Shown here: positions 35,935 to 45,049 of the stretch, in pieces
Position numbering within the stretch: position 1 is the first letter of the stretch
Layout of the letters: the number at the start of each line of letters is the position of its first letter
Assembly: GCA_034520365.1 (NCBI GenBank)
Contig: JAXHNP010000003.1
Location: 186,001 to 250,000 of the forward strand
Source of the DNA: Desulfobacterales bacterium
GTDB taxonomy: Bacteria; Desulfobacterota; Desulfobacteria; Desulfobacterales; Desulfosalsimonadaceae
Direction of reading: 5' to 3'
DNA: 64,000 bases
The notes under the pieces: generated by a model
Database searches by the model: none
What the model saw: only the letters and a program-made list of their open reading frames with translations
Told to the model about the DNA's origin: nothing
Position numbers and translations under genes: made by a program

Positions 35935-36123
35935 TCACCTTAACCCGAAAAGCTCTGCCGCGTTATCGTAGAGTATCCGGTTCGCAAGGGGCTTGTCGTT
36001 CCTGCAGGCAAGCTTCACGGATTTTATAGATGGCCCTTGATTGCCGAAAGGCCAGTCCGAACCAAAGAGAACCCTGTCAGGACACTGCCTGATTATCTTC
36101 CGGGCCTGCGGACAGACTGCTTT
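35935..36123 (-). pseudogene. Amidohydrolase-family C-terminal fragment
   Basis: The frame reads CPDRVLFGSDWPFGNQGPSI and ends ANRILYDNAAELFGLR, the typical end of amidohydrolase-2 (TIM-barrel) enzymes, with the metal-ligand aspartate in GSDWP. A stop precedes it at 36124. Its start overlaps the end of the TetR gene in another frame, so a deletion seems to have joined the two genes. Confidence 0.75.
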
Positions 36124-36694
36124 TTATGACATCCCGCACTCTGCCCGCTGTATCCCAGACCTCCTGCCGGTCAAATGCGTCTGGATCGATCATCCATTGC
36201 AGAGCCAGCCCTTCTATAACAGCCACTACCATCATGGAAAGCGGGCCGCTTTGCTCCCCTGCCCCGGCCTGTGCAAACATGTCGCCTATATTTGCCCGGT
36301 AGGCGTCAAGCAGGCGGCGCAGGGGCGCGCTCACCCCCCGGCGCTCGAAGCCCATCTGCACCAGGTTATAAAAAACCCTGTTCAGCCGTCTGTCAAAGAC
36401 AAAGGCCTCCACGAGAGAGTGGAGCATCTTTTCCAGATTGTCGCCGCTGCCTTCTTTTCCGGATTCCAGAAAACTTTGAAATTTTTCCTGGTAAAGGGCG
36501 GTGAGTGCCTCCACCAGGGCGTTTACGATGTCGTCCTTTTTTTCAAAATAATAGTGGATGACCCCGTGGGGCATGCCCGCCCTGGCGGCAATGCGCTTTA
36601 TGGTTATATTTTCGTGCCCGTTTTCCGCCAGGCAGTCAAACAGCGCCCAGGCGATCTGCTCCCGCTTCTGGGGGGCTTGGGATTTTCTGGCCAT
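36077..36694 (-). CDS. TetR-family transcriptional regulator
   Basis: A 205-residue repressor: the helix-turn-helix is ITIKRIAARAGMPHGVIHYYF (positions about 30-50), followed by a helical ligand-binding domain. The last residues (about 190-205) are read over the amidohydrolase remnant, so the natural C-terminus may have been replaced by a deletion. A palindrome just upstream (36718-36745) should be its operator. The genes it once controlled may be lost; the divergent neighbour is the AAA_14 ATPase. Confidence 0.88.
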   Translation of the reverse strand: MARKSQAPQKREQIAWALFDCLAENGHENITIKRIAARAGMPHGVIHYYFEKKDDIVNALVEALTALYQEKFQSFLESGKEGSGDNLEKMLHSLVEAFVFDRRLNRVFYNLVQMGFERRGVSAPLRRLLDAYRANIGDMFAQAGAGEQSGPLSMMVVAVIEGLALQWMIDPDAFDRQEVWDTAGRVRDVIKSSLSAGPEDNQAVS

Positions 36695-36717
36695 GATTAC
36701 CTTTGCTGACTCAATTA

Positions 36718-36745
36718 TTTTTAGTTTGGTTGACCAACCTAAAAA
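36718..36745. promoter_or_regulatory. TetR operator palindrome
   Basis: TTTTTAGTTTGGT-TG-ACCAACCTAAAAA: two 13-bp arms matching at 12 positions, 24 bp upstream of the TetR start, in the place and form expected for a TetR-family operator. Confidence 0.75.
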
Positions 36746-36854
36746 TAATTAAATAATCGTTCCCGGTCAAGTTTTTTATTTGGCCTGCCGGCTTTTCTTA
36801 ACTGGATTCTTGCCGGTATTTTAGCCGGCCCTTAAAAAGCAGCCACTATAAATC

Positions 36855-36893
36855 TATGCATAATTTGTAATTTCAATTGACAAATTATGCATA
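36855..36893. repeat. Perfect 14-bp inverted repeat before the AAA_14 gene
   Basis: TATGCATAATTTGT (36855-36868) and ACAAATTATGCATA (36880-36893) are perfectly inverted with an 11-bp spacer, 20 bp before the ATPase start. It may be an operator. The AT-only sequence differs from the surrounding DNA. Confidence 0.7.
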
Positions 36894-36912
36894 ACTTTAT
36901 AATTTGACCCAC

Positions 36913-38094
36913 ATGATACCCCGCACCCTGCAAAGCAAATTAAACGAACTCTCGAGCTATTACCCTTCAGTAGTGGTTACGGGGCCGCGCCAGTCGGGCA
37001 AAACCACCTTGTGTCAAATGACATTTCCAAACAAACCCTACGTTTCACTGGAAGCATTGGATATACGAGAATTTGCAATCAAGGATCCCAGGGGATTTCT
37101 TGCAGAACATGCCGACGGAGCTATAATAGATGAGATCCAACAAGCCCCTGACCTGCTGAGCTATCTTCAAAGTGATATAGATGCACGCCCTGAACCCGGC
37201 CGATTTATTATGACCGGATCGCAGCATTTCAGCCTGTCACAATCAATTTCCCAGTCCCTTGCCGGGCGCTGCGGCATATTAGCCCTCTTGCCGCCCAGTT
37301 ATAAAGAACTTCAAGCATTTCCGAATTCACCGGAAGATTTGTTTACCACTCTCTGGCAAGGGGCTTATCCCAGAATTTACGATCAGAATATCCCGGCCCA
37401 TCAGTGGTTGGCCGATTACACCACCACATACATCCAACGCGACGCTCGCCAGGTGGTGAATATCGGGGACCTTCAGGTCTTTTCGGGTTTCCTTAAACTC
37501 TGCTCAGGACGTAGCGCCCAGGAAATCAATCTATCGGCGCTTGGAAGTGATGCCGGTATTTCTCACAACACGATCCGTTCCTGGCTATCTGTTCTGGAAA
37601 CCAGCTATATTGTTCACCGGCTGCCCGCCTGGCACGCGAATATCCGAAAACAGGTCGTCAAGGCGTCCAAACTGCATTTCTTTGACAGCGGACTGACATG
37701 TTATCTTCTTGGCATCCGAGAGCCTGAGCAGCTTCGCCATCACCCGTTGAGGGGAGCGATTTTCGAAAGCTGGGTTGTGTCCGAAATTTTTAAAACCTGT
37801 GTGCACACTGGTGGTCAGCCACGCATTTTTCACTACCGGGAGACACGAGGCGTTGAAATCGACATGCTCATTGAACAGGCTGGCGGCATGGATGCTGTAG
37901 AAATCAAATCCGGGGCTACCGTATCGGAAGATTTCTTCAAGAATCTTGAGCTTTTTTCGGAGCGCCTAAAAAGCCCGGCAGCAAATGCCTCTGTCAGAAA
38001 GCACGTTGTCTATGGGGGTGATGCAAACCAGAAACGATCCAAAGCGCATATCATCTCATGGCGCGATGTCCACCATTTAACGTCCGGTTCCTGA
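36913..38094 (+). CDS. AAA_14/DUF4143 ATPase
   Basis: A 393-residue protein of a very common accessory family. The P-loop is VVVTGPRQSGKTTL (about 20-33) and the Walker B AIIDEIQQAPDLL (about 72-84). The C-terminal DUF4143 half ends in a nuclease-like fold with RGVEIDMLI and AVEIKSG, resembling PD-(D/E)xK residues. The function is unknown; members spread between genomes singly, often with repeat-rich upstream regions as here. The start is the ATG at 36913. Confidence 0.9.
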   Translation: MIPRTLQSKLNELSSYYPSVVVTGPRQSGKTTLCQMTFPNKPYVSLEALDIREFAIKDPRGFLAEHADGAIIDEIQQAPDLLSYLQSDIDARPEPGRFIMTGSQHFSLSQSISQSLAGRCGILALLPPSYKELQAFPNSPEDLFTTLWQGAYPRIYDQNIPAHQWLADYTTTYIQRDARQVVNIGDLQVFSGFLKLCSGRSAQEINLSALGSDAGISHNTIRSWLSVLETSYIVHRLPAWHANIRKQVVKASKLHFFDSGLTCYLLGIREPEQLRHHPLRGAIFESWVVSEIFKTCVHTGGQPRIFHYRETRGVEIDMLIEQAGGMDAVEIKSGATVSEDFFKNLELFSERLKSPAANASVRKHVVYGGDANQKRSKAHIISWRDVHHLTSGS

Positions 38095-38142
38095 GGTTTT
38101 TTAATCATCAAATTGTGGATGTTTTGGGTTCACAAATCCGGG

Positions 38143-38173
38143 GGACAGCACACCCATTTATAATGGAAAAATC
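38143..38173 (+). repeat. 31-bp direct repeat shared with 24839-24869
   Basis: This copy, GGACAGCACACCCATTTATA and onwards, differs at one base from that at 24839. It lies between the ATPase and the end of the first cyanophycin-island gene, marking a possible island border. Confidence 0.65.
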
Positions 38174-38178
38174 CATAT

Positions 38179-40200
38179 TTAAAGCAGATCGCGCAATATG
38201 CGTTCGTCCCAGCTCCGGCTGAAGATACGGCTATCGCCTTCCCAGGCGTCGAGTTCGGCCCGGATATGGAAATAAGTTGGGTCGGATGTCAGAAGGGTGC
38301 GGGCAACCGTCCGCACTTCCCACTCGCCCCGTTTAAATCGCCGCACCCACCGTGTCTCTCCCCGAAGCGAGGCGTAATTGTCGTCGGCGAAAACGTAGTT
38401 TTCCTCGACTTTCGCAGCGATCTCAAGGTCGATGTCATCCAGGCGGTATACCCCCTCGTCGTTGATGACTTCGAGCCGGGATTCGTCTTTGGCCAGGTTG
38501 CGGATCACTGTCCAGGACTGCCGGGTGGGCTGGATAAGAGACTTTCGTGGCGGCGGGGCGCCCTCGGGCGGTCCGAACGGCCGGAGCTCTTCGTCTTTCG
38601 GATCTTTTTTTCGCACAGGCAGGAGCAGCCGGCTGGTTTTCGTGTATATGGTGATCCGCGCCGGTTCGGGCGAAGGCCACGCCAGGGGCCAGTAAACCGT
38701 GGAAACCGCCAGGCGGATGCGGTTGCCGGCAGGGAATTTCTGGGCGATATCGTTTAGCTGCAACCGGATCCGGTAGCGTTTTCCGGGCTCCAGGGGCTGC
38801 GGATTGTCATGCCCGTTCCTGTGGGTCAGGTTGAGCAGGCCGTAGGTCACCCGGGTGGCCTTGTCGTCCGGCAGGATGTCGGACAGGCGCACGGCGATCA
38901 TGGCCACGGGTTTGTTTGCGGAAAGCTCCAGATCCGCCACAGGCGGACCCAGGATCTCCATGTCTGCTTCGAGCGGATCGGAGTCAAAGACCAGCGCGCC
39001 GCCGTCCTCATCGCGCTGGTCGTGGGGAAGGTCCGGCGGCGCGGCATAGGAGCACCATTTGCCCGCAAAAAGGCCCACGCTAAGCGGAGACTGAACCGAC
39101 AAGGGAATGCTTTCCCCGGTTTTTTCCTCCGGGCCGAGCCAGACAAACCCCAGATGAAGCACCTGCGTGGATATGTTTTTGCCCGGCCACGCGGTCTCCG
39201 CAACCCAGCGGCCCGGCCGGTAGTCGTAGTCCGTGGTCGGCGGCACGCTCTCCTGCATCCAGGCCCGGAGCATAGGCTCTTCCATGATCCCGGTCTCCTC
39301 TCCCTTGAGCCAGGTGTCCCACCAGCGAATCGCTTCCTGCAGAAAGCCGATGGCCGGGCCGGGATGGCCCATGTGCGGATACAGGTGGCTCCACGGACCG
39401 ATGAGCCCCTTGCGGGGAACGTCCAGGTTGGCCAAGAGTCGGAAAACCGCGTTGGAATACCCGTCAGCCCAGCCGCTCACGGCCATCACCGGACATTGGA
39501 TGGCGCTGTAGTCTTCACAGACCGAACCGTGCTTCCAGAAACCGTCGCGCCGCTGGTGCTTTAGCCACCCGGCCAGCCACAAGCCGTTTTTTTCAAGCCG
39601 CTCCATCCACATGTCCCGCCATGACTCTCCTACCAGCAGCGGATCGGGCGGACAGGCGTTGTGGCTGAACATGGTCGACGCCCAGGACAGATTGTCGCCC
39701 AGGAGGCATCCGCCCATGTGATGCACATCATCCGCGTACCGGTCATCCGTGGAGCAGACCGTGATGACGGCCTTCAGTTCGGGCGGCTGCAGGGCGGCGA
39801 TCTGCAGCGCGTTGAATCCGCCCCAGGAGATGCCCATCATGCCGACCGACCCGGTGCACCAGGGCTGGTTTGCAATCCATCGGATGACCTCCACGCCGTC
39901 GTCGAGCTCCTGCTGAAGGTATTCATCGCGCAGAATTCCTTCGGATTCTCCGGAACCGCGCAAATCGACGCGAACGCAGGCATAGCCGTGGCCGGCCATG
40001 TAGGTATGGGTCCGCTCGTCGCGCTCGGCGGTCAGATCGTTTTTGCGGTAGGGAATGTATTCCAGGATCGCGGGGACCGGGTGCTGCAGCGCATCTTCCG
40101 GCAGCCGGATACGGGCGGCCAGGCGGCACCCGTCGGACAGGGGGATCCATTCGTTTATTATCTCCCGGACCGGCCGGGGAAAAGAATCGACAGTTTTCAC
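38179..40200 (-). CDS. CocE/NonD-family serine hydrolase, copy A
   Basis: A 673-residue alpha/beta hydrolase of the X-Pro-dipeptidyl-peptidase S15 (CocE) type. The catalytic triad can be placed: Ser125 in GISWGGF, Asp246 in SGWADGY and His272 in GPWSH. A helical cap and C-terminal jelly-roll domain (from about 390, VQSPLSVGLFAGKWCS) follow as in CocE. No signal peptide, so it acts in the cytoplasm. It is the last gene of a three-gene run with an ATP-grasp enzyme and an ornithine cyclodeaminase-like enzyme (50 and 45 bp gaps). A close paralog lies at 42962. In a cyanophycin island a peptidase or amidase role on the polymer's breakdown products is a fair inference; the substrate is not known. 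GTG start with GGAAGG upstream. Confidence 0.85.
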   Translation of the reverse strand: MKTVDSFPRPVREIINEWIPLSDGCRLAARIRLPEDALQHPVPAILEYIPYRKNDLTAERDERTHTYMAGHGYACVRVDLRGSGESEGILRDEYLQQELDDGVEVIRWIANQPWCTGSVGMMGISWGGFNALQIAALQPPELKAVITVCSTDDRYADDVHHMGGCLLGDNLSWASTMFSHNACPPDPLLVGESWRDMWMERLEKNGLWLAGWLKHQRRDGFWKHGSVCEDYSAIQCPVMAVSGWADGYSNAVFRLLANLDVPRKGLIGPWSHLYPHMGHPGPAIGFLQEAIRWWDTWLKGEETGIMEEPMLRAWMQESVPPTTDYDYRPGRWVAETAWPGKNISTQVLHLGFVWLGPEEKTGESIPLSVQSPLSVGLFAGKWCSYAAPPDLPHDQRDEDGGALVFDSDPLEADMEILGPPVADLELSANKPVAMIAVRLSDILPDDKATRVTYGLLNLTHRNGHDNPQPLEPGKRYRIRLQLNDIAQKFPAGNRIRLAVSTVYWPLAWPSPEPARITIYTKTSRLLLPVRKKDPKDEELRPFGPPEGAPPPRKSLIQPTRQSWTVIRNLAKDESRLEVINDEGVYRLDDIDLEIAAKVEENYVFADDNYASLRGETRWVRRFKRGEWEVRTVARTLLTSDPTYFHIRAELDAWEGDSRIFSRSWDERILRDLL

Positions 40201-40250
40201 GCAAACCTTCCTCTGGTGCGCTGGTTATTGAAAAAAAACAGGCAAGCGGT

Positions 40251-41549
40251 TCAGATCGGAGCAAATTCGAAAGGCAGCATCTCCGTGCAACGCACGTACG
40301 TATCAAGAAGCGCTTTTCGATCCCGGCCGCCGATGAACAGGTGGCAGATGGCATAGCTGTAGCTGTCCTGCTCCAGCAGATCGGAGAGCTTCATTCCTTC
40401 TTTAATCTGCGGGTGGACGACCGTCCCCGGATAGCGCTTTTCCACCCTTTTGATTTCCTCATCCGTTGGCACCCGGGTAACCCGGGCGTCGCCGGAGAAA
40501 ATGCGCCAGAAGAATTTCGCCGCACACGAAAATTGCCCCTTGCGGCGCGGGAAATCGGGTTTTTCCCCGCAGGCCACCCGTACCGTTGCCTGCTGGTTGG
40601 ACTGTCCGTCCACCTTTTCGAAAATATCACTATGCGACTGGGAAACCCGGGGATTGATTTCCAGAAGCCAGATTCTATCCTGCTCCAGGTTCCAGAAAAA
40701 TTCAATATTAAAGGCGCAGTTGTCCAGCCCGGTATGAGCGATGACCGTTTTTGCAATGGCCACCATTTGTCCCTGAACTGCATCCGGCAGCACCGACGGG
40801 TATTCGTATCGGAAAAAACTGATGCCGTTTTCGTAGCGCAGTGAATCGACAAAACCCAGCGGCTGGATGTCTCCGTCCAGTACATATCCCTCCAGGGTGC
40901 ACTGCCAGCCGTTGATGATGCTTTCGGCCAGGAAGAAATGGCTTTCAACATCGGTTATCGACTCTGGAAGCTTTGCCTGTTGCAAAATATAGGTAAACGG
41001 TTCGGAAATCAGATGAATCTGGCTTCGGACCTGCACTATCGCCTCTTCAAACTGCTTTTGGTTTTCGATATAAAAACCCAGCATGGAGCCGCAGGCCTTA
41101 ATCGGTTTGATCCAGAAGGGTTCTTTCAGGCCGATATTTTCCCAGGCACTGTCGTCAAATGGGTCAAAAACCTGAAACCGGGGAATGTGCTGGGGGATTA
41201 CCTCCTTTTGCACCAGACGGCCCCAGTACTTGTGCTCGCACTTCAGGAGACTCTCCAGTGTGGGGCCGCGCTTGCCAAGCCGGGCGCAGAGTAAAGGAAG
41301 CATGGTGCTCACCGGAAAGTCCAGGTAAGCACCGATGCCGTCGATGGTTTTACCGGATTCGGTTTCCCACCGGCGAAGCTGCGCTTCGGCGCGCGCCAGC
41401 ATGTCCTTGACGGGGAAATCGTAGGTCTCCAGAATTTCGTCCGGATCCAGGACGCCGTAAAAGACGTAGCGTTCGGCATTGCGGATGGATTTGAGCCGGG
41501 CCAGGTCCGAATCGGTCAGCCCGATCAGAAAGACGTGTTTATGGGGCAT
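40251..41549 (-). CDS. ATP-grasp ligase of unknown specificity, copy A
   Basis: A 432-residue ATP-grasp enzyme. An N-terminal Rossmann-like domain (KHVFLIGLTDSDLARL) is followed by the ATP-binding domain: FWIKPIKACGSMLGF holds the ATP lysine, ECTLEGY-type CTLEGYVLDGD follows, and IWLLEINPRVSQSHSDIF (about 300-317) carries the Mg-binding glutamate and asparagine. ATP-grasp enzymes join a carboxylate to an amine through an acyl phosphate. A paralog with the same blocks lies at 46040, beside cyanophycinase. It is in a run with copy A of the CocE hydrolase. Which peptide or amide is made is unknown; arginine or aspartate derivatives are the obvious candidates from context. Confidence 0.82.
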   Translation of the reverse strand: MPHKHVFLIGLTDSDLARLKSIRNAERYVFYGVLDPDEILETYDFPVKDMLARAEAQLRRWETESGKTIDGIGAYLDFPVSTMLPLLCARLGKRGPTLESLLKCEHKYWGRLVQKEVIPQHIPRFQVFDPFDDSAWENIGLKEPFWIKPIKACGSMLGFYIENQKQFEEAIVQVRSQIHLISEPFTYILQQAKLPESITDVESHFFLAESIINGWQCTLEGYVLDGDIQPLGFVDSLRYENGISFFRYEYPSVLPDAVQGQMVAIAKTVIAHTGLDNCAFNIEFFWNLEQDRIWLLEINPRVSQSHSDIFEKVDGQSNQQATVRVACGEKPDFPRRKGQFSCAAKFFWRIFSGDARVTRVPTDEEIKRVEKRYPGTVVHPQIKEGMKLSDLLEQDSYSYAICHLFIGGRDRKALLDTYVRCTEMLPFEFAPI

Positions 41550-41594
41550 GGATTTTTTTCTCCGGGTGCATGAAAGGGAATTTTCTTTGTGGGA

Positions 41595-42692
41595 TCATTG
41601 TTTTTTGAAGTTGTTCCACAGGTTGACCATAAAATCCTGGACGTTGGTCAAAATGGCCACTGCCTGGGCGGAGCCGCGATTGGCCAACTTGTCCGCGCTG
41701 AATTCGGTCATGTCCACGATATAGAGATAAACGGGCCGGATCGTCCGGTCGTCCATGACGTGGTAGCTGGGTATCATGTTACCGAATGCGATGGCGTGAA
41801 GCTGCGTGGCCATGGCGATCACGGTTGTCGATTTGCGGGCATGAAAGCGCATGGCGTCCTGGGACCGATACGCATCCGGAATCACTTCCGGCAGCGGGCC
41901 GTCATCCCGAATGGATCCGGCAAGGACATATGGCACATGGTGCTTTTCGCAGGCATACATGATGCCGTCGGTCAGGTTCAGCTCTTCTATGGCCTTTGCG
42001 ATGGAGCCTCTCCTGCGTACTTCGTTCAGTAGATCCAGATGATTGTAATGGCCCATGGGCAGCAGGTGCTGGGAATAGATGTCCTGGCCCAGGGCGGTGC
42101 GAAAATAGGCGGCTTCCAGGTCATGGGTGGCCAGGGCGTTTCCGGCCAGCAGGGCGTGGCAGTACCCGCTCTCGATCATCCCCTGCATAGCCTCTCGGCT
42201 GTCCTTGTCAAAGGCAACCGCCGGGCCCAGAACCCAGCTGATATAGCCGTTGTCCCGGTCGTGCTGCAAAATCCGGTACAAATCGTCGTAAGACCGGGAA
42301 AAGGGGGTTTCCCGGGTTCCCCGGGTCCGGAAGGAGAACTTGTCGGTCGTTTGTCCGCCGGGCGGGTCAAAACCGCTCGTATGGACATAGATGCCTTCCT
42401 CGCCGTTTTCCGTGCGTCCAATTGCCACCAAGTCACCCTGCCGGACATTTCTGGGCTCAATCACATCCAGAGCTTCGTCCCGCAGAACCAGAACCGCATC
42501 CATCCGGCTTTCCGGGGCCAGAAGCCACGATCCGCCGCCCATGTGGACATATTCCGGGTAGTTCGATGTCCCGTGAAAATCTGCCGGAACCACGCCGTCT
42601 GTGATAGCGGGTTTGAACCGGGCGGCCGGTGCATTTTTCAGCTCCGGACAGGAGAAGTCCGGCGGGGTATAGGCGGGTAAGATCGTTTGCAT
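41595..42692 (-). CDS. TIGR00300-type ornithine cyclodeaminase-like enzyme
   Basis: A 365-residue protein. HYNHLDLLNEVRRRGSIAKA, ITSGIMYE-like DGIMYACEKHHVPYVLAGSIR and the block DDGPLPEVI, then ATQLHAIAFGNMIPS and ANRGSAQAVAIL, match the family of archaeal-type ornithine cyclodeaminases and the C-terminal part of cyanobacterial AgrE/ArgZ. Family members convert ornithine to proline and ammonia; a nickel-pincer cofactor has been linked to the group. It starts the run ending with the CocE and ATP-grasp genes. It would drain ornithine obtained from polymer-derived arginine into proline. AGGA precedes the ATG. Confidence 0.78.
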   Translation of the reverse strand: MQTILPAYTPPDFSCPELKNAPAARFKPAITDGVVPADFHGTSNYPEYVHMGGGSWLLAPESRMDAVLVLRDEALDVIEPRNVRQGDLVAIGRTENGEEGIYVHTSGFDPPGGQTTDKFSFRTRGTRETPFSRSYDDLYRILQHDRDNGYISWVLGPAVAFDKDSREAMQGMIESGYCHALLAGNALATHDLEAAYFRTALGQDIYSQHLLPMGHYNHLDLLNEVRRRGSIAKAIEELNLTDGIMYACEKHHVPYVLAGSIRDDGPLPEVIPDAYRSQDAMRFHARKSTTVIAMATQLHAIAFGNMIPSYHVMDDRTIRPVYLYIVDMTEFSADKLANRGSAQAVAILTNVQDFMVNLWNNFKKQ

Positions 42693-42961
42693 GGTGTTTT
42701 TCCTGTTATACTAGTTTTAAGGAAATTATCCATCCGGCACGGACGGGCCCTGCACAGGAAATTGCCGGCGTCATTGCCAAATGAATGCAGTAGATGCGCA
42801 AACCAGGATAAACCAGGATAAATCTTGTTTTATTCCCGGTTTGCCATTATACTATTAATAATAAACAAACGTGGCGGAACCTGCAAACTTTTCAGCCATA
42901 TTTTATGGCCATGTCGCCATTTTCAGCAAGTCTTTGCAACCCGTTCCAGGATGGACAACCC

Positions 42962-45019
42962 ATGAAAACAATTACCGATTTTCCCTGCCCGGTCCGGGAA
43001 GTGGAGCACGCGTGGATTCCCCTGTCCGACGGCACCCGCCTGGCGGCCCGGCTTTGGATTCCGGAGGCAGCTGATCAACAGCCCGTGCCGGCCATTTTGG
43101 AGTACATCCCCTATCGCAAGCGCGATTTTGAAGCCGTTGGAGATGCCATTACCCACGGATATTTCGCCGGCCATGGATATGCCTGCGTCCGGGTCGATCT
43201 GCGCGGCGCCGGGGAGTCTGAGGGCGTGCTTCGGGACGAATACCTCCCCCTGGAGCAGCAGGACGGCCTGGAAGTGCTCCGGTGGATCGCTGCCCAGCCC
43301 TGGTGCAGCGGAAAGATCGGTATGATCGGCATCTCCTGGGGCGGATTCAACGGCCTTCAGATCGCCGCCCTGCAGCCGCCGGAGCTGAAGGCCGTCATTA
43401 CGGTGTGCTCGACGGACGATCGCTATGCCGATGACGTTCATTATATGGGCGGATGCCTCCTGGGCGACAATTTGTCCTGGGCGTCGACCATGTTTGCCTA
43501 CAATGCGTGCCCGCCCGATCCGCTGCTGGCAGGAGAGTCGTGGCGGGACATGTGGATGGAACGGCTTGAAAAAAGCGGGTTGTGGCTGGCCGAGTGGCTT
43601 TCCCACCAGCGGCGTGACGACTACTGGCGCCACGGCTCCGTATGCGAGAATTTTGCGGCCATCCAGTGCCCGGTCATGGCGGTCAGCGGATGGGCCGACG
43701 GGTATTCCAATGCGGTATTCCGGCTGCTGGCCGGACTCAAAACACCGCGCAAAGGGCTTATCGGTCCCTGGAGCCACAAGTACCCCCAATTCGGCGTACC
43801 CGGCCCGGCCATCGGGTTTCTCCAGGAAGCCCTGCGCTGGTGGGATACCTGGCTGAAAGGAGAAGAGACCGGGGTCATGGAAGAGCCTATGCTTCGTGTC
43901 TGGATGCAGGACAGCGTTGCGCCCTCCACCCGCTACAAAAAGCGCCCCGGCCGCTGGGTGGCCGAAACGTCCTGGCCATCTGAACGGATCGCCGCAAGGC
44001 AGTTTTACCTGGACGGCGCACACCTGCTTTCGGAAGATGCAGCGGCGGCCTCCCCTTACTCATCCCCGGATACAGCCGCGCCGGAACCGGCTGCCATGAC
44101 CATCCAGTCTCCGCTCAGCGTGGGGTTGTATGCCGGCAAATGGTGCTCCTATGCCGCGCCGCCGGATCTTCCCCACGACCAGCGCGAAGAAGATGGCGGC
44201 TCCCTGGTATTCGAAACCCTGCCGCTTGAGGAGCCATTGGAAATTCTGGGCGCACCGGTTCTTCACCTCGAGCTTTCCGCCAGCCGGCCCATGGGCATGG
44301 TCGCCGCCCGGCTCTCCGACGTGGCCCCGGATGACAAGGCCACGCGCATTACCTACGGGATGCTCAACCTCTGCCACCGAAACGGGCACGACAAGCCCGA
44401 ACATCTGGTGCCGGGCCGGACATATACGGTGTCGTTTCCGCTAAACCATATCGCCCAGCACTTTGCGGCCGGCAACCGCCTGCGCCTCTCCATATCCACC
44501 TCCTACTGGCCCCTGGCCTGGCCGCCGCCCCGTCCGGTGCGGCTTACGATCCATACCGGCGCAAGCCGCATTACGCTTCCCGGGCGCAAGCCGCAGGAAG
44601 GTGACAAGGAGCTTCGCCCGTTTGCCGGTCCCGAAGGCGCCCCGCCGCCGGCCATGACCCGCCTGGCGCCACAGCACCTCAAATGGCGGGTGGTCCGCGA
44701 TCTCGGTGACGACCTTTCCACCCTCGAAGTGATCAAGGACGAGGGGGTGTTCCGGTTTGATGACATCGATTGGACGGTCGGCAGCAAAACCCTGGAATGG
44801 TACTCCTACCAGGGCGATGATTTTGACTCGGTCCGGGGAGAGACCCTCTGGCAGCGCAGCTTTACCCGGGGCGACTGGGGTGTGCGGACTACCACCCGCA
44901 CCGTACTGACATCCACCGAGAGCCATTTTGTCCTGCATGCCGAACTCGATGCCTGGGAAAACGACGAGCGGGTATTTTCCCGCAACTGGAAATACGAGAT
45001 CCCCCGGGATCACGTATAA
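42962..45019 (+). CDS. CocE/NonD-family serine hydrolase, copy B
   Basis: A 685-residue paralog of the gene at 38179. Both share the same opening (PVREV/PVREI, then WIPLSDG) and triad: Ser125 in GISWGGF, Asp in SGWADGY and His in GPWSH. Copy B differs by a longer segment before the jelly-roll domain (about residues 345-370) and by its own C-terminal sequence. The ATG at 42962 has AGGATGG upstream. It is the first gene of a plus-strand pair with the isoaspartyl peptidase, divergent from the ornithine cyclodeaminase gene. The paired arrangement suggests different substrates for A and B. Confidence 0.85.
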   Translation: MKTITDFPCPVREVEHAWIPLSDGTRLAARLWIPEAADQQPVPAILEYIPYRKRDFEAVGDAITHGYFAGHGYACVRVDLRGAGESEGVLRDEYLPLEQQDGLEVLRWIAAQPWCSGKIGMIGISWGGFNGLQIAALQPPELKAVITVCSTDDRYADDVHYMGGCLLGDNLSWASTMFAYNACPPDPLLAGESWRDMWMERLEKSGLWLAEWLSHQRRDDYWRHGSVCENFAAIQCPVMAVSGWADGYSNAVFRLLAGLKTPRKGLIGPWSHKYPQFGVPGPAIGFLQEALRWWDTWLKGEETGVMEEPMLRVWMQDSVAPSTRYKKRPGRWVAETSWPSERIAARQFYLDGAHLLSEDAAAASPYSSPDTAAPEPAAMTIQSPLSVGLYAGKWCSYAAPPDLPHDQREEDGGSLVFETLPLEEPLEILGAPVLHLELSASRPMGMVAARLSDVAPDDKATRITYGMLNLCHRNGHDKPEHLVPGRTYTVSFPLNHIAQHFAAGNRLRLSISTSYWPLAWPPPRPVRLTIHTGASRITLPGRKPQEGDKELRPFAGPEGAPPPAMTRLAPQHLKWRVVRDLGDDLSTLEVIKDEGVFRFDDIDWTVGSKTLEWYSYQGDDFDSVRGETLWQRSFTRGDWGVRTTTRTVLTSTESHFVLHAELDAWENDERVFSRNWKYEIPRDHV

Positions 45020-45049
45020 TTGTGCGAAAATACCAACAGGAGCAGACCC

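Noticed and set aside
39661-40356. Plus-strand frame opposite the CocE hydrolase copy A
   Set aside because: The minus-strand hydrolase has a full catalytic triad; the opposite frame has no family features.
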